Notes under the pieces: model-generated
What the model saw: the letters and a program-made list of their open reading frames with translations, nothing else
The model's database searches: none
Told to the model about the DNA's origin: nothing
Part shown: positions 12,469 to 23,276 of the stretch, piece after piece
Position numbering within the stretch: the stretch's first letter is position 1
How the letters are laid out: the number at the start of each line of letters is the position of its first letter
Origin: Azadirachta indica
Lineage: Eukaryota > Streptophyta > Magnoliopsida > Sapindales > Meliaceae
DNA length: 64,000 bases
Direction: 5' to 3'
NCBI GenBank assembly: GCA_022749755.1
Contig: CM040452.1
Location: forward strand, 10,310,350 to 10,374,349
Made by a program: the position numbers and the translations under genes

Positions 12469-13244
12469 TGATATAGGAAAAATAAGGGTTTATATGGGGA
12501 TTTAAGTTTTTAACTAAATAAGGGTTGAAATAAACCCTCCTTTTAAGGTTTACAACAAAAGAAATACAGAAACACCACCCTAAGTTGCTACTAAAGGTTG
12601 TAGAATTGAAAAGAACACTCACTAATCTATGGAAAATTCTACAAGAGAGATAGAGAGTATAGAATATCAAAATTTTATTAAACTTAACTCAAAACAACTT
12701 AATTTTAATTCTACAAACTTGAAGCCTTTATATAAGCTCTTATAAAGAAAGAAATGTCAAAGATTAGGCCAACAATCCCTACAAATTTCAATGGTTAGGC
12801 TAATAATCATTATCTAACTTTAATAAATAAATATAAACATTTAAAATTCTTTGAAAATAAATCTAAAAGCTAAAACTTTGAATTACAACTCACCAAATCT
12901 TTCTATCATCTAGAAATTAAACAAAACACATTGAATTTAAGCCACAACATCTTTAAAATCGATGCATACAGATTTTGCCTTGAAAATTAACATATTGTGA
13001 AGAAGTTATCATAAATTTCTCTAGAGAATCCCAAATGCTAAACCGTAAAATTTTATAGAAAGCTTACTTCTTCAACTTTTTAGTAGCATCAGTCTCTTTT
13101 TGAAATATTGTGTCAGTGAATAGAGTTTAAAAATTTCAAAATTACCCTTCTGACAGTATCTTCATAACTTAGTAAATTAGGGTAATCTTCTTGAATTTAT
13201 TGGTACTGAAGTTCTGTTCTTGATGTTCGGACACTCCGGTGTCA
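12469..13244 (-). repeat. Solo LTR of chromovirus family I
   Basis: This 776-bp LTR starts TGATATAGG and ends CCGGTGTCA, and is flanked by exact 5-bp duplications TCCCA (12464-12468, 13245-13249). It is the reverse complement of the family-I 3' LTR at 18790-19562. It interrupts B's protease; A's intact counterpart (about 6030) shows the empty site. A solo LTR with its duplication implies LTR-LTR recombination after a full insertion. Confidence 0.92.
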
Positions 13245-13249
13245 TCCCA

Positions 13250-13990
13250 TTTTAAATATCAATAATTGTCTTGGTTGTTGCATGAATGGTCTATCAAGAA
13301 GAATTGTATGCTCTTTGTCCTTTGAGGGTATTCCTTCCATCTCTAAAACCACAAAGTCTACTGGTACAATGAGCTTGTCTACTTGCACCAACAAATCCTC
13401 CATTATTCCCTTTGGATGTTTAACTGACCTATCCGCAAGTTGAAAGGTCATAGTTGTAGGCTTAAGCTTCCCTAACGTAGTTGCAAGTATATGGAGTATG
13501 ACATTAGATTAATACTTGCTCCTAAGTCTAGCATGGCTTTAGCTATCTTCTTGTCTCCCATGTTATGTTTATCTTGAAACTTCTAGAATCTTTTAATTTT
13601 GGAGGCAAATTTTGTTGAAGCACTGCACTAGCAGCAACTTCTGAGACCATGACTTTCTCATTCTTCTCATATCTTCTCTTTTTGGTGTTGAGTTCCTTGA
13701 AAAATTTTGCACATGATGGTATATTCCTAATAACATCCAAAAGAGGTAAGTTAATATCAACCTTAGAAAGCATCTAAAAATCTCAGAAAATTGTTTATCA
13801 TACTTATTTTCTCTTAAACTGTGCGGATAAGAAATTGGAGGCCTATAAGGCTCGGTTGCCTTATGGAGCAATGGAGTAGAAGCTGAATCTTTCTCTTTGT
13901 TTTTCTTTGGAAACTTCTTGCTCCCCATTTTTTACATCAAGTGGTAAATCATTAGAATTTTCATTATCAAAATATTTGTTAATAATTTTA
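13250..13990 (-). pseudogene. Protease and gag-protease linker, element B
   Basis: Minus-strand frames 13242-13451, 13543-13773 and 13593-13928 match A's 5571-6788 product. They include FFKELNTKKRRYEKNEK and the region after the protease active site (MTFQLADRSVKHPKGIMEDL). Small indels shift the frame at about 13470 and 13770, so no protease could be made. Order and spacing follow A once the two solo LTRs are discounted. Confidence 0.82.
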
Positions 13991-14412
13991 CCACTTCATA
14001 AGACTGTAACAGCTTTTGCTTGCTTGGGTTGGCTAGATAGTTTTCCCTTTTGATGTCCTTGCATGTGTTCTACAAGTTGCCAAACTTGCATTTCTACCCT
14101 CTTCATAGATGCTTCTAAAGAATCCAACTTTTGACAATGTCTCTCATGGTTTTCTTTACTGACTTGAATGAAGGTGTTCAAACTCTCCTCCAACGTTGGT
14201 CTTCTAGGTTGTTCAGGTGGGATGGCTTGGATTTGATGTTGAATTGGCCTTGAGTTTTGAGCATATGTTGGATTGTTATTAGTCTTCGAAGAGAAATTCG
14301 GATGATTTCTCCAACCTGGGTTATATGTGTTCGCAAAAGGATCATGTCTTGACCTAAGTTGGTAAGACTCCATCAAATTAGCTTATGCTTGTTCAGCACC
14401 TATGTAAGAATC
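13991..14412 (-). pseudogene. Gag proline/asparagine-rich C-terminal part, element B
   Basis: The minus-strand frame 13996-14376 (126 residues) is Asn/Pro/Gln-rich (RNHPNFSSKTNNNPTYAQ), then forms a probable coiled coil (LEASMKRVEMQVWQLVEHMQ). It corresponds to A's 6790-7080, where A has stops. This is the spacer after the gag zinc knuckle. It is cut upstream by the solo LTR at 14418. Confidence 0.75.
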
Positions 14413-14417
14413 ATAAG

Positions 14418-15197
14418 TGATGCAAACGAAGTTGTACAATCACGTAAACAAGAGGAGAACCTTAGATATAAGGTTAGAGACACTCAATTATAGCATTTAT
14501 ATGATTCGCTAAGCGTGCTGAGTGGACCGATTACAAGAGTTAGAGCCAAGACATTGGAAAATGCCTTAAATGGACTAATTAAAAAGATGTGTGATTCAAA
14601 TACAATTCAAGATACACGTCTTGAAGAATTAGGCTCAGTGAACATCATTCAAGTGATCGGAGTCCAAGAAGACTAATATGAAAATGTTCAAAAATTATAG
14701 TCCATTTATATAATTTTAAGAATCTTAAAATGATGTAATTACTTACATCATACATATTCAACGTCATTGCTTACATTTTCATGTTTGAAATTTGTAGGTT
14801 TTAAAAGGCATAAGGTTTGAATTTATTTTTGTCAAATTGTTAGGTAGGATTGATAGCTAACTTTTGACATTTTCCTTTTATATTTGCCTATAAAAAGGTT
14901 TTCATTTCTTGAAATGAAACAAACAATTTTGAGTGTTAAATTATTTCTTATAAGTTCTTGTTATTGAACTCTTCAAGTTTAATTTCTTGTGGCGTTCAAA
15001 ACAACCAAACTTATCATCTAGATTCTTAAGTATTTTCTTAAAGATTCTTGGTGTGGCGTTTGAGTAAATTATAGTCTTGATTTTTATCTAGATAGGTATC
15101 GGGTCAAGACTCTATAAACTTACGTCTTGGAGAATCTTGGGGTTCTTTACTATATTCGGTATTAGGTTTCGTCACGATATTGGCGAGATTTATATCA
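14418..15197 (+). repeat. Solo LTR of CRM-like element (G/J family)
   Basis: This 780-bp LTR starts TGATGCAAACGAAG and ends GATTTATATCA, and is inserted in B's gag. Flanks ATAAG (14413-14417) and ACAAG (15198-15202) are a 5-bp target duplication with one change; A's empty site reads ACAAAG. Bases near 14518-14552 encode the integrase tail (GPITRVRAK) that this family carries inside its LTR. It is oriented opposite to its Athila host. Confidence 0.93.
14889..14896 (+). promoter_or_regulatory. TATA box of CRM-like LTR
   Basis: TATAAAAA in a conserved setting (TGCCTATAAAAAGG) recurs in the other G/J-family LTRs at 38022 and 47730. It is the likely core promoter. The position within the LTR fits a transcription start a few tens of bases downstream. 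Confidence 0.6.
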
Positions 15198-15202
15198 ACA
15201 AG

Positions 15203-16180
15203 ACAAAGAACAAGTGTTAGCATTATGCCCATCAATACCACAAATTCCACATACCTTATGAGTTGGCTGGTTATTAGTCGTAAGGAGTTTGACTTGCTTA
15301 ATTAATTCAGCAAGTTGCATTGCCATTTCATTGTTGGAGCTTAAATCATGCACCCCAACTCTCCTTCCTCTTGCACTCTTTTGTTGTGAATTAGCACCCA
15401 ACATTTCATATAACTCATATGTCTCTTCTACGGTCTTTTCCCCCATGGCTCCACGGCGGCGTTATCAACCATGTATTGACATTGTTGCTTCAATCCATCA
15501 TAGAAAATTTTGTTTTGTAGCTGCAGCGGAAAATGATGGTGAGGACATTGGATAAGAAGCATCTTGAATCTATCCCATGCTTCATGGAAAGGCTCTCCCT
15601 CCATTTGAGAAAATGTAGCAATTTTACTCCTTAACTCAGTGGTCTTTTGGTGAGAGAGTAGAATTTTCCTATGAATTTCTTGCAAACCGCTTCCCACGTA
15701 GTTAAAGATCTTGGTGGAAGAGTCATTAGCCAAGCTTTAGCTCTATCTTTCAGCATACAAGGAAAACACCTCATTCTAAGTTGATCCTCGGTTAATCCTT
15801 ACAAAAAAAAAAGTTTGCAATGTCGCATAAAAGTCCCTAATGAAAGTCAAAGGGTCTTCGTTAGGAATTCATAAAAAGAAGGCAACATGGAATAATGTAT
15901 GTTTTTTATCTCATAATTTCGTGCAGCATCCTCCAATTGTATGCAAGATGCAGAAGTGCTAACGATCGGCCTTGCATACTCTTTCGTCACCCTTTCTCAT
16001 TCGGCTACTTGTATTGTTTGGGGCTCCATGCTTGCTGTTTTCTCAACAATTTCTTCTTCTTATTCAGTACGTAATTGATGTTCTTCAACTAATTGTTTTA
16101 AGTTCTCCCTTATTTTTAAGATATTATCCTTTTTTTGCCCTAAATCTCCCTTTAGAAAATTGTCACTGTATATGTACCTA
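15203..16180 (-). pseudogene. Gag N-terminal and core part, element B
   Basis: Minus-strand frames 15195-15446 and 15428-15733 encode the gag core and zinc knuckle. The knuckle, CGICGIDGHNANTC, keeps all four ligands (CX2CX4HX4C), unlike A's. The core motif FHEAWDRFKMLLIQCPHH is shared with A. The region to about 16180 is the gag N-terminus, broken by frameshifts. The frames overlap in different phases, so the gene is dead. Confidence 0.82.
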
Positions 16181-16304
16181 ATGAAAAAAAAATAATAATG
16201 ATTAAGTTACAAAGAAAAAAAAGAAAATAACAATAAATGAAACACTCAAAACAAACAAAAAAAAAAGGCAACAAAGAAAACAAATACAGAATTTAAGCAC
16301 CAAT

Positions 16305-16322
16305 TCCCTGAGAACAGCGCCA
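16305..16322 (-). promoter_or_regulatory. Primer-binding site, element B
   Basis: On the minus strand it reads TGGCGCTGTTCTCAGGGA, five bases inside the 5' LTR. It differs at a few positions from the tRNA-Asp-complementary Athila site at 62077-62094. Confidence 0.82.
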
Positions 16323-16327
16323 AAACT

Positions 16328-17383
16328 TGATGTGCAATTTTTAAATGCTCGCAAGTGCACAAATCCTTAATAGCTGACGATAAGTTTACTTCAAGGTCGA
16401 TCTCTCATGGAATTGTAATATTTTAAATCCTTATTGTTTCCTGTTAATTACTAATTTAAGCAAATATAAAATTGTAAATACTCTAATACAATCAAATAAC
16501 AAATTCAGATTATTCTAATTGAAGTGATTAAAAAGTTAAATTACAAAAACTTGAAATTTATAAAATTCTGTTGAATTCAATGACATTAGATAGAATTTGT
16601 CTAGTTATCTAATCTGATATTGAAATATTGGTAAATTAAACAACAACTATGTAATTTAAATTATTGTTTTTTTCGCTAAAGTTAGAGAATTCCAATAATC
16701 ATGGTAATTCTCACTTACAATTAATTAAATATATCCTTGATATGAGGCTTCTACTTAATTAATTGTATTGTTACAAGGAAATCATTTAATCATTTAAATC
16801 AAACCAATTCAATGGATTCAATTTAAATACTTGTTCAAAAAAGCTTAATTAAGGTAAGATGATGTTTTTAACACCTTAATTCTCAAATTAATTTAAATCA
16901 CAAATGGAAAACTCACTCTTTAGAAAACCCTCTTCTTCATCAAATCCTTCCCCAATTCGTTCTCTACCCAGCAACACCTCCAAAAGTCATCTGTTTTACT
17001 CATTTTGTCAACAACTTATTCAAAATTCACTCCTACATATCACGAAAAGTTTGTCTTCCAGTTGTTTTCTTTCTAGCTGGAATTTTTGACCCTTAAACTT
17101 CAACATTTGTTTTCTTTTTAAAATGTTGAGTTGTAAATCATTATGTCTAGTTTTCAAATTATTTTGTATCACCCAAATACGAATATTGAGGAAAGTTATG
17201 CTAGAAAATACGGATTATGATCAGCAAATACGGGCCTTCCAGCATCTTGGGTTTGTTTTTGGAATTTTTACAATAATTCCTACAAATAATAAAAAGAAGC
17301 TCAAAGTAATAAAATTTTAAGATAAAATACATGAATAAAGGATATAAATATAATAAAATATTAGGACAAATATTGATTTATCA
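16328..17383 (-). repeat. Athila LTR (5' LTR of element B, internally deleted)
   Basis: It starts TGATGTGCAATT and ends GATTTATCA. It is 1056 bp against about 1380 in the other two copies: roughly 325 bp is missing near 16903, where sequence matching position ~708 joins sequence matching ~1030 of the left LTR. Target duplication CTTAG follows at 17384-17388, and satellite resumes. Confidence 0.9.
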
Positions 17384-17998
17384 CTTAGCATCGCGTGAAA
17401 ATCGTTGCAGTGTATTTTAATTCTAAAACTAAGAAATTGAAAATGTTCAATTGTCGGGATGAACTTGTTAAACGCGAAACAGACTCGAAAAATGATTTTA
17501 ATTCAATACGAGCCACGCATCTTGTTTCTCAGCATTGTGTGAGGATTGTTACAGTACCTTTTAATTCAAAAACGGAGAAGTTAAAAATGTTTGATTTACG
17601 AAGCCAAAATTAACATGCGCAAAATAGATTCGAAAAAAGATTTCAATTCAAGACGGGCCATGTGTCTTTATTCTCAGCATCGCGTGAGGATCATTACAGT
17701 GCATTTTAATTCGAAAACGAAGAAGTTGAAAATATATGGTTTTCAGAGTCGGAATTGTCAAATGCCAAAAGTACTTGAAAAATAATTTCAATTTGGGACG
17801 GGCCACATGTTTTGTTACTCAGCATCTTGTGAGGATCGTTATGGTGCCTTTCAATTCAAAAACAGAGAAGTTGAAAAAGTTCGATTTTTGAGGCCGAAAT
17901 TGTTAAACACAAAACAAATTTAAAAAACAATTTCAATTCAAGACGGGCCACACGTCTTACTACTCAGGATCGCTTGAGGATCATTCAACAAAATAGTC
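17384..17998 (+). repeat. Satellite, about four monomers
   Basis: Four full copies of the 145-bp repeat plus a partial one. The CAGCAT-like anchor recurs at about 17386, 17530, 17675, 17820 and 17965 (spacing 144-145). It continues the monomer broken at 128. The last part shares private variants with 19813-20095. Confidence 0.93.
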
Positions 17999-18033
17999 CA
18001 TGCAATTAAATGACAATTTCAAATTGTTCTCTA
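17999..18033 (-). repeat. Short Athila LTR remnant at satellite edge
   Basis: These bases resemble the start of the truncated Athila LTR at 20067-20095 (AAATGACAATTTCAAATT is shared). The preceding satellite also matches there. It is a duplicated satellite-LTR junction, cut off by family-I integrase sequence at about 18034. Confidence 0.6.
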
Positions 18034-18789
18034 ATGTGGCTGATTTATATTTCAAAGAGGTAGTGAAACTGCACGGTATTCCGAAAACCATTGTTTTTTT
18101 TATCGAGATTCCAAGTTTTTGAGTCACTTTTGGCGAACGCTATAGAAAAAACTTGGCACTAGTCTCAATTTTAGCTCTTCTCATCGTCCTCAAACTAATG
18201 GTCAAACAGAAATGACAAATCGAAGTTTGGGAAATCTCTTACGAAGTTATGTTGGTAAGAATATCAGACAATAGGATGTTATTTTGGCTTAAATTGAATT
18301 TGCTTATAATCGATCAACTATCCAATCTATCGATCAAAGTCCTTTTGAGGTAGTTTATGGCAAAAATTCTATCAGCTTAATGGATTTAGCTCCACGTCCA
18401 ATTCATCAATACTTTAGTGAAGATGCTGAAGAAAGAGTTAAGAGTATCAAAAAGCTTCATGAGTAAGTTCGTGACAGAAGTCTGAAACAAAATAAGAAGT
18501 ATCAACTTTCTGCAAATCAACATCGCAAGCATGTCAAGTTCAAGGAAGGAGATTTGGTTTGAATACATCTTTGAAAAACACATTTTTCACCTGAAAAATA
18601 TGCTAAACTCAAGCCTAAAGCTGATGAACTATTTAAGGTATTGCAACAAATTGGAGAAAATGCTTATAAGATCGAGTTGCCAGAAAGTTATAGTGTTTTA
18701 TCTACATTCAACGTTTTGAATTTATCTCCATACTATGAGGATTACGACAATATAGACTCAAGGATGAGTCTTTTTCAACCAGAGGAGAT
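18034..18789 (+). pseudogene. Integrase fragment, chromovirus family I
   Basis: The plus strand, in several frames, encodes the integrase catalytic core and C-terminal domain of a Ty3/gypsy chromovirus. Recognisable pieces are [16 protein letters not shown], a SHFWRTL-like segment, QTNGQTEMTNRSLGNLLRSY (catalytic Glu), FAYNRSTIQSIDQSPFEVVYG and the tail ENAYKIELPESYS. The N-terminal part and all upstream domains are missing. Stops and frameshifts are frequent. It leads directly into its 3' LTR. Confidence 0.85.
18777..18789 (+). promoter_or_regulatory. Polypurine tract, family I
   Basis: AACCAGAGGAGAT lies immediately before the 3' LTR, the expected place for plus-strand priming. Confidence 0.65.
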
Positions 18790-19562
18790 TGACACGAGAG
18801 TGTCCGAATATCAAGAATAGAACTTAAGTGTAAATAAGTTCAAGGAGATTACCCTAATTTACTAAGTTATGAAGACACTGTCATAAGGGTAATTTCGAAA
18901 TTTAAACTATATTCACGAGGCAATATTTCAGAAAAAGGTTGGTGTTACTGAAAAATTGAAGAAGTAAGCTTTCTATAAAATTTTACAGTTTTACATTTGG
19001 AGTTCTCTATATAAAGTTATGATAACTTCTTCACAACTTATTCATTTTCAAAGTAAAATCTGGATGCACGAATTTTAAAGATTTTTTAGTTTTAAATTCA
19101 ATGTATTTTATTTAATTTTTAGATGATAGAAGGATTTGATGAGTTGTAATTCAAAGTTTTAGTTGTTTTGGTTCATTTTCAAAGAATTTTAAATATTTAT
19201 TTTCATTTGTCAAAATTAGGCAATGGTTGTTGGCCTAATTATTGAAGTTTTTAGGGGTTGTTAGCCTAATCTTTGACATTTCTTTCCTTATAAGAGCCTA
19301 TATAAAGGCTTCAAGTATGTAGTATTAAAAATCAAGTTGTTTTGAGTTGAGTTAAATAAAATTTTACTATTATATACTCTGTATTTCTTGGAGAATTTTC
19401 ATAGAGTGGTGAGTGTTTTTTTTTTATTTTACAATTTTTGGTAGCAAATTAAGGTGGTGTTTTTGTATCCCTTTTGTTGTAAACCTTAGAAGAAGAGCTT
19501 ATTTCAACCCTAATTTAGTTAAAAACCTAAATCCCCACACAAACCTCTATTTTTCGATATCA
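18790..19562 (+). repeat. 3' LTR, chromovirus family I
   Basis: 773 bp, from TGACACGAGAG to TTTCGATATCA. It is the same family as the solo LTR at 12469-13244, in opposite orientation. A TATATAAA box lies at 19299-19306. The element's 5' LTR is not in the window. Confidence 0.92.
19299..19306 (+). promoter_or_regulatory. TATA box of family-I LTR
   Basis: TATATAAA within GAGCCTATATAAAGGC. The same place in the solo LTR (about 12730, reverse strand) also reads as a TATA motif. Confidence 0.6.
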
Positions 19563-19812
19563 TATGTAGAGAATTAAAATGTCAAATAGATCTATAAAAA
19601 AATTTTAGATTTAAGTCCTTTTTTGTTTTTTCTATTTTGAAAAAGAAAAAAACAAAGCATTCATACTCTCATAAATCAAGTTGGATAACTTTCGAACAGC
19701 CCAAAAGAAAATCCTTAAGCATTTCATTTTTTGAGTGGTCTCGAACCCCCTTTTTTGTCTTGTTTCGAATCTATTTTTAGATTCTTCATTCTGATTAATT
19801 GTTGGACAATTA
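19563..19812. other. Unassigned AT-rich segment
   Basis: About 250 bases lie between the family-I LTR and the satellite. I see no reading frame and no match to other parts of the window. It could be the original flank of element I or a relic of an unrelated insertion. Confidence 0.4.
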
Positions 19813-20066
19813 AACCTAGTTTTCGGGGTCGGAATTGTGAAATGCCAAAAGCACTCGAAAAACAATTTTAATTCGAGATGGGTCACATGTCTTGTAACTC
19901 AACATCGTATGAGGATCGTTATGGTGCCTTTCAATTTGAAAACAGAGAAGTTGAAAAAGTTTGATTTTCGGAGCTGAAATTGTGAAACACAAAACAGACT
20001 CAAGAAACAATTTCAATCCACATGTCTTGCTACTCAAGATCGCTTAAGAATCATTTAACAAAATAC
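19813..20066 (+). repeat. Satellite, about two monomers
   Basis: Nearly two copies of the 145-bp repeat in the usual orientation. The second has a ~10-bp deletion (anchors at 19900 and 20035). Variants such as GGATCGTTATGGTGCC tie it to 17740-17998 more closely than to the main array. Confidence 0.92.
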
Positions 20067-21296
20067 TCGAATACAATCAAATGACAATTTCAAATTATTT
20101 CAATTGAAGTGATTAAATAGATAAATTATAAAAACTTAAAATCTATAAAATTCTATTGAATTCAATGAAATTAAATGGGGTTTACCTAATTATTTAATCT
20201 GGTATTGAAATATAAGGTGAAGTAAACAATTATTATGTAATTTAGATTATTAATTTTTCCACTAATGTTAGAGAATTTCAATGATCATGATAATTTTCAC
20301 TTACAATTAACTAAATATATTTTTGATATGAGACTTCTACTTAATTAATTGTATTCTTACAAGGAAATCATTTAACCATTTAAATAAAATCAATTCAATG
20401 GATTCAATTTAAATACTTGTTCAAAAGAGCTTAATTAAGGTAAGATCATGTTTCTAACACCTTCATTTTTAAATTAATTTAAATCACAAATAATAGATGG
20501 CAAATTCACAAAAAATAATTAAAATTATACAGATCAATGAATAAGAAATAATTTCAACCTTCTAATTAATCATATTTCACAAAATATTTAATACCATTTC
20601 AATAGCAAAGCCAAACTCTCAAAATATGTTTACACTTCCATTCTTAAATTCAAATCTATGAATTTAATTACAAAAGTTCTAAACATATAAGAGAAAATAA
20701 ACAAACTTAAAGAAAACTTCCCTTTTTGAAGGTTCACCATTAAGTTTTGAAGAAGATGATAATTTTTCCCAACAAAAATGTCCTCCTCTTCAATCCAGCA
20801 ATCCTGCCCCTCCAATTGAAAACTCCCTCTTTAAAAAACCCTCTTTTTCATTAAATCCTTCCCCAATTCATTCTCTACCCAGCAGCACCTCCAAAGTCCT
20901 TCCTTTTAATTATTTTGTCAACAACTTATTTAAAATTGATTCTCACATGTCAAGAAAAGTCTATTTTCCAGTTGTCTTCTTTTTAACTGAAATTTTGACC
21001 CTCAAAACTTTCAACATTTACTTTCTTTTTGAAATATAGGATTGTAAATCATTATGTCTAATTTTCAAATTATTTTGTATCATCTAAATACGAGTATTGA
21101 GGACAAAGTTATACTAGAAAATACGGATTATATTTAGCAAATACTGGCCTTCCAGCATCTTGAATTTGTTTTTGAGCTTTTTACAACAATTTCTACAAGT
21201 AATAAAAGGAAGCTCAAAGTAATAAAATTATAAAATAAAATACATGAATAAATGACATAAACATAATAAAATATTAGGACAAATATTGATTTATCA
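20067..21296 (-). repeat. Athila LTR, truncated (element L)
   Basis: It matches 129-1508 from about position 283 onward, so its left ~150 bp are missing; it ends TTGATTTATCA. It is followed on the right by Athila 3' noncoding sequence, so it is the 3' LTR of a minus-strand element. Confidence 0.9.
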
Positions 21297-22590
21297 AATT
21301 CCCCCAAACCTAGATTTTGCTAGTTTTCGAGCAAAACTGAAATAAAAATAAAAATAAAAGACTCAACATACATGTGAAAATTCCTTTCTAGAGATGATTC
21401 TTTAAAATGTTAATGGCTTTAAAAGAATACAATAAGATATAGGGTCAACAATGACTTGTCCAATTGCTAACAATTTTTCAAAAGTTATTCTCGTGTGTAG
21501 TGTGTGATAACTATAGTTGAATTATCATCTCTCTTGTCATCCTTCACATTATTAAAATATAGCATGCATTGGTGTTTCAACTCCAAACTTCACAAAAGTG
21601 GTCACTCCAAAAGAAATGCGCTCAAAATTTGGGTTATCATTAAACTGTACGTGAGACAAGCATCAAGCTTAGATTTTTAATGAAAAATGAAGCTCACATA
21701 TAAAATGAAGAATACGCTATTTCTGATACAATAATGTTGATCGCATGAGCGGAATGCTAACAACTTGATTTTCCTGACAATGAATACAAACTAATCATAT
21801 GATACATAAGATCAACATAGGACTATTCTTTTTGGGTTATAATGAGGCTATTGGGTAAGATGAGGATAAGAATTGGTGGATAAAAGATAAAATAAATCCA
21901 TAAGAACTCAATAATATGTGCACCTATTATCAAATTCTCATTTTTCAGTTTTCTTTCATATTCTGTAACCACTCATTTACATTCACCTCTTTTTTTATTT
22001 CTCCCATTTTTTTTTTAAATCTCAAATTTCGTTTTGCAGCCCCATTTTTTCTTTTACTGCATTTCATAATCAACCTTAGCATTTCTCTCTTTTTTTTTCT
22101 TTGATAAAATATTATAACACTAAGCACTGCTTCAAGAAATAATAACCCCAAACCTATTACAAGGCACATATCCAATCAACTCATTTATGGCTCAAAAAAT
22201 AGAATAAAGATAAAGATATTGGATATTTGGCTATTGGGTTTAATCGTGATTGGTTTTAAGAAAGAAAAAGAACATATTAAGGCTCAAAATGGTTACTAAG
22301 GAAGAATATATATTTGGTAGGCAAGAAAGGCGTAAACGATTCAAATAAGGCCTAGAATCACTTCTCATGTATCATACAATCAGTATTACAATTAAAGTAT
22401 GAATAATCAAGTTAATTAACCAAAACAAAGTATAATGAGATCATTTGAAAGAAAATATAGAGTAATGATAAACACTCAGAATAGAAGCTTCAAGGCTCAA
22501 AAACTCATAATTAAGGTTCTATGAGTCTACACTATCTTGCACATCATCCTCTAGTCATGTGATTTCATCAAATCAAGATTCAAATCGATC
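21297..22590 (-). other. Athila 3' noncoding region with polypurine tract, element L
   Basis: A diverged copy of 1509-2840. The bases next to the LTR (21297-21310, AATTCCCCCAAACC) read GGTTTGGGGGAATT on the element strand, a good polypurine tract. No coding potential. The match stops abruptly at 22590. Confidence 0.8.
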
Positions 22591-22771
22591 TGAGATTTTT
22601 GAGAAAATAAGCATGATAAACAATTTTCTGAGATTTTTGAGATGTTTTCTAAAGTTGATATTAACTTATCTCTTTTGGATGTTATTAGAAATATAACATC
22701 ATATGCGAAATTTTTCAAGGAACTCAACACCAAAAAGAGAAGATATGAGAATAATGAGAAAGTCATGGTCA
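22591..22771 (+). pseudogene. Athila gag-protease linker fragment, inverted
   Basis: The plus strand encodes a piece matching residues ~70-120 of the 5571-6788 product (KFFKELNTKKRRYENNEKV). It points opposite to the adjoining L remnant. It is bounded by L noncoding DNA on the left and a CRM-like LTR half on the right, so it is rearranged scrap. Confidence 0.75.
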
Positions 22772-23276
22772 CAAAATTATAGTCCATTTATGTAATTTTA
22801 AGAATCTTAATATGATATAATCACTTACATTATACACATATGACGTCATTGCTTATGTTTTCATGTTTGAAATTTGTAGGTTTTAAAAGTCATAAAGTTT
22901 GAATTTATTTTGTCGAATTGTTAGGTAGGATTGACAGCCTAACTTTTGACATTTTCCCTTTGTAATCTGCCTATAAAAAGTCTTTCATTTCTTGAAATGA
23001 AACATGCAATTTGAGTGTTAAGTTATTTCTTACAAATTCTTATTCTTGAACTCTTCAAGTTTAATTTTTTGTGACGTTCAAACAACCAAACTTATCATCT
23101 AGATTTTTAAGTATTTTCTTAAGAGTCTTGGTGTGGCGTTTGAGTAAATCATAATCTTGGTTCTTATCTAGATAAGTATCCAGTTAAAGCTCAATAAACT
23201 TACGTCTTGAGAAATCTTGGGGTTCTTTACTACATTCGGTGTTGGGTTTCGTCACGTTATTGGCGAGGTTCATATC
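22772..23276 (+). repeat. CRM-like LTR, 3' portion
   Basis: It matches the last ~500 bp of the G/J-family LTRs (compare 14690-15197). It starts in ATTATAGTCCATTTATG and ends GGTTCATATCA. It includes a TATAAAAAG motif near 22974. The 5' part is absent. Confidence 0.88.

Larger units (their letters stand above)
129..17383 (-). mobile_element. Composite of two Athila-type Ty3/gypsy elements (A within B)
   Basis: Three related LTRs (129-1508, 8239-9624, 16328-17383) enclose two minus-strand gag-pol regions. The outer ends share the 5-bp target duplication CTTAG (124-128, 17384-17388) in satellite DNA. The internal region right of the middle LTR starts abruptly inside RNase H at 9625 instead of in a 3' noncoding region, so A appears to have inserted into B. 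Two separate elements should give four LTRs; only three are present. The simplest explanation is recombination between the left LTRs of A and B, deleting B's integrase and 3' end. The Athila assignment rests on the tRNA-Asp-type primer sites, the DLGAS protease motif and the RT/gag motifs. Confidence 0.85.

Noticed and set aside
21916..22175. ORFs on both strands with hydrophobic or Lys-rich products
   Set aside because: They lie in AT-rich Athila 3' noncoding DNA with T and A runs; the matching region in element A (about 2130-2400) is not open.
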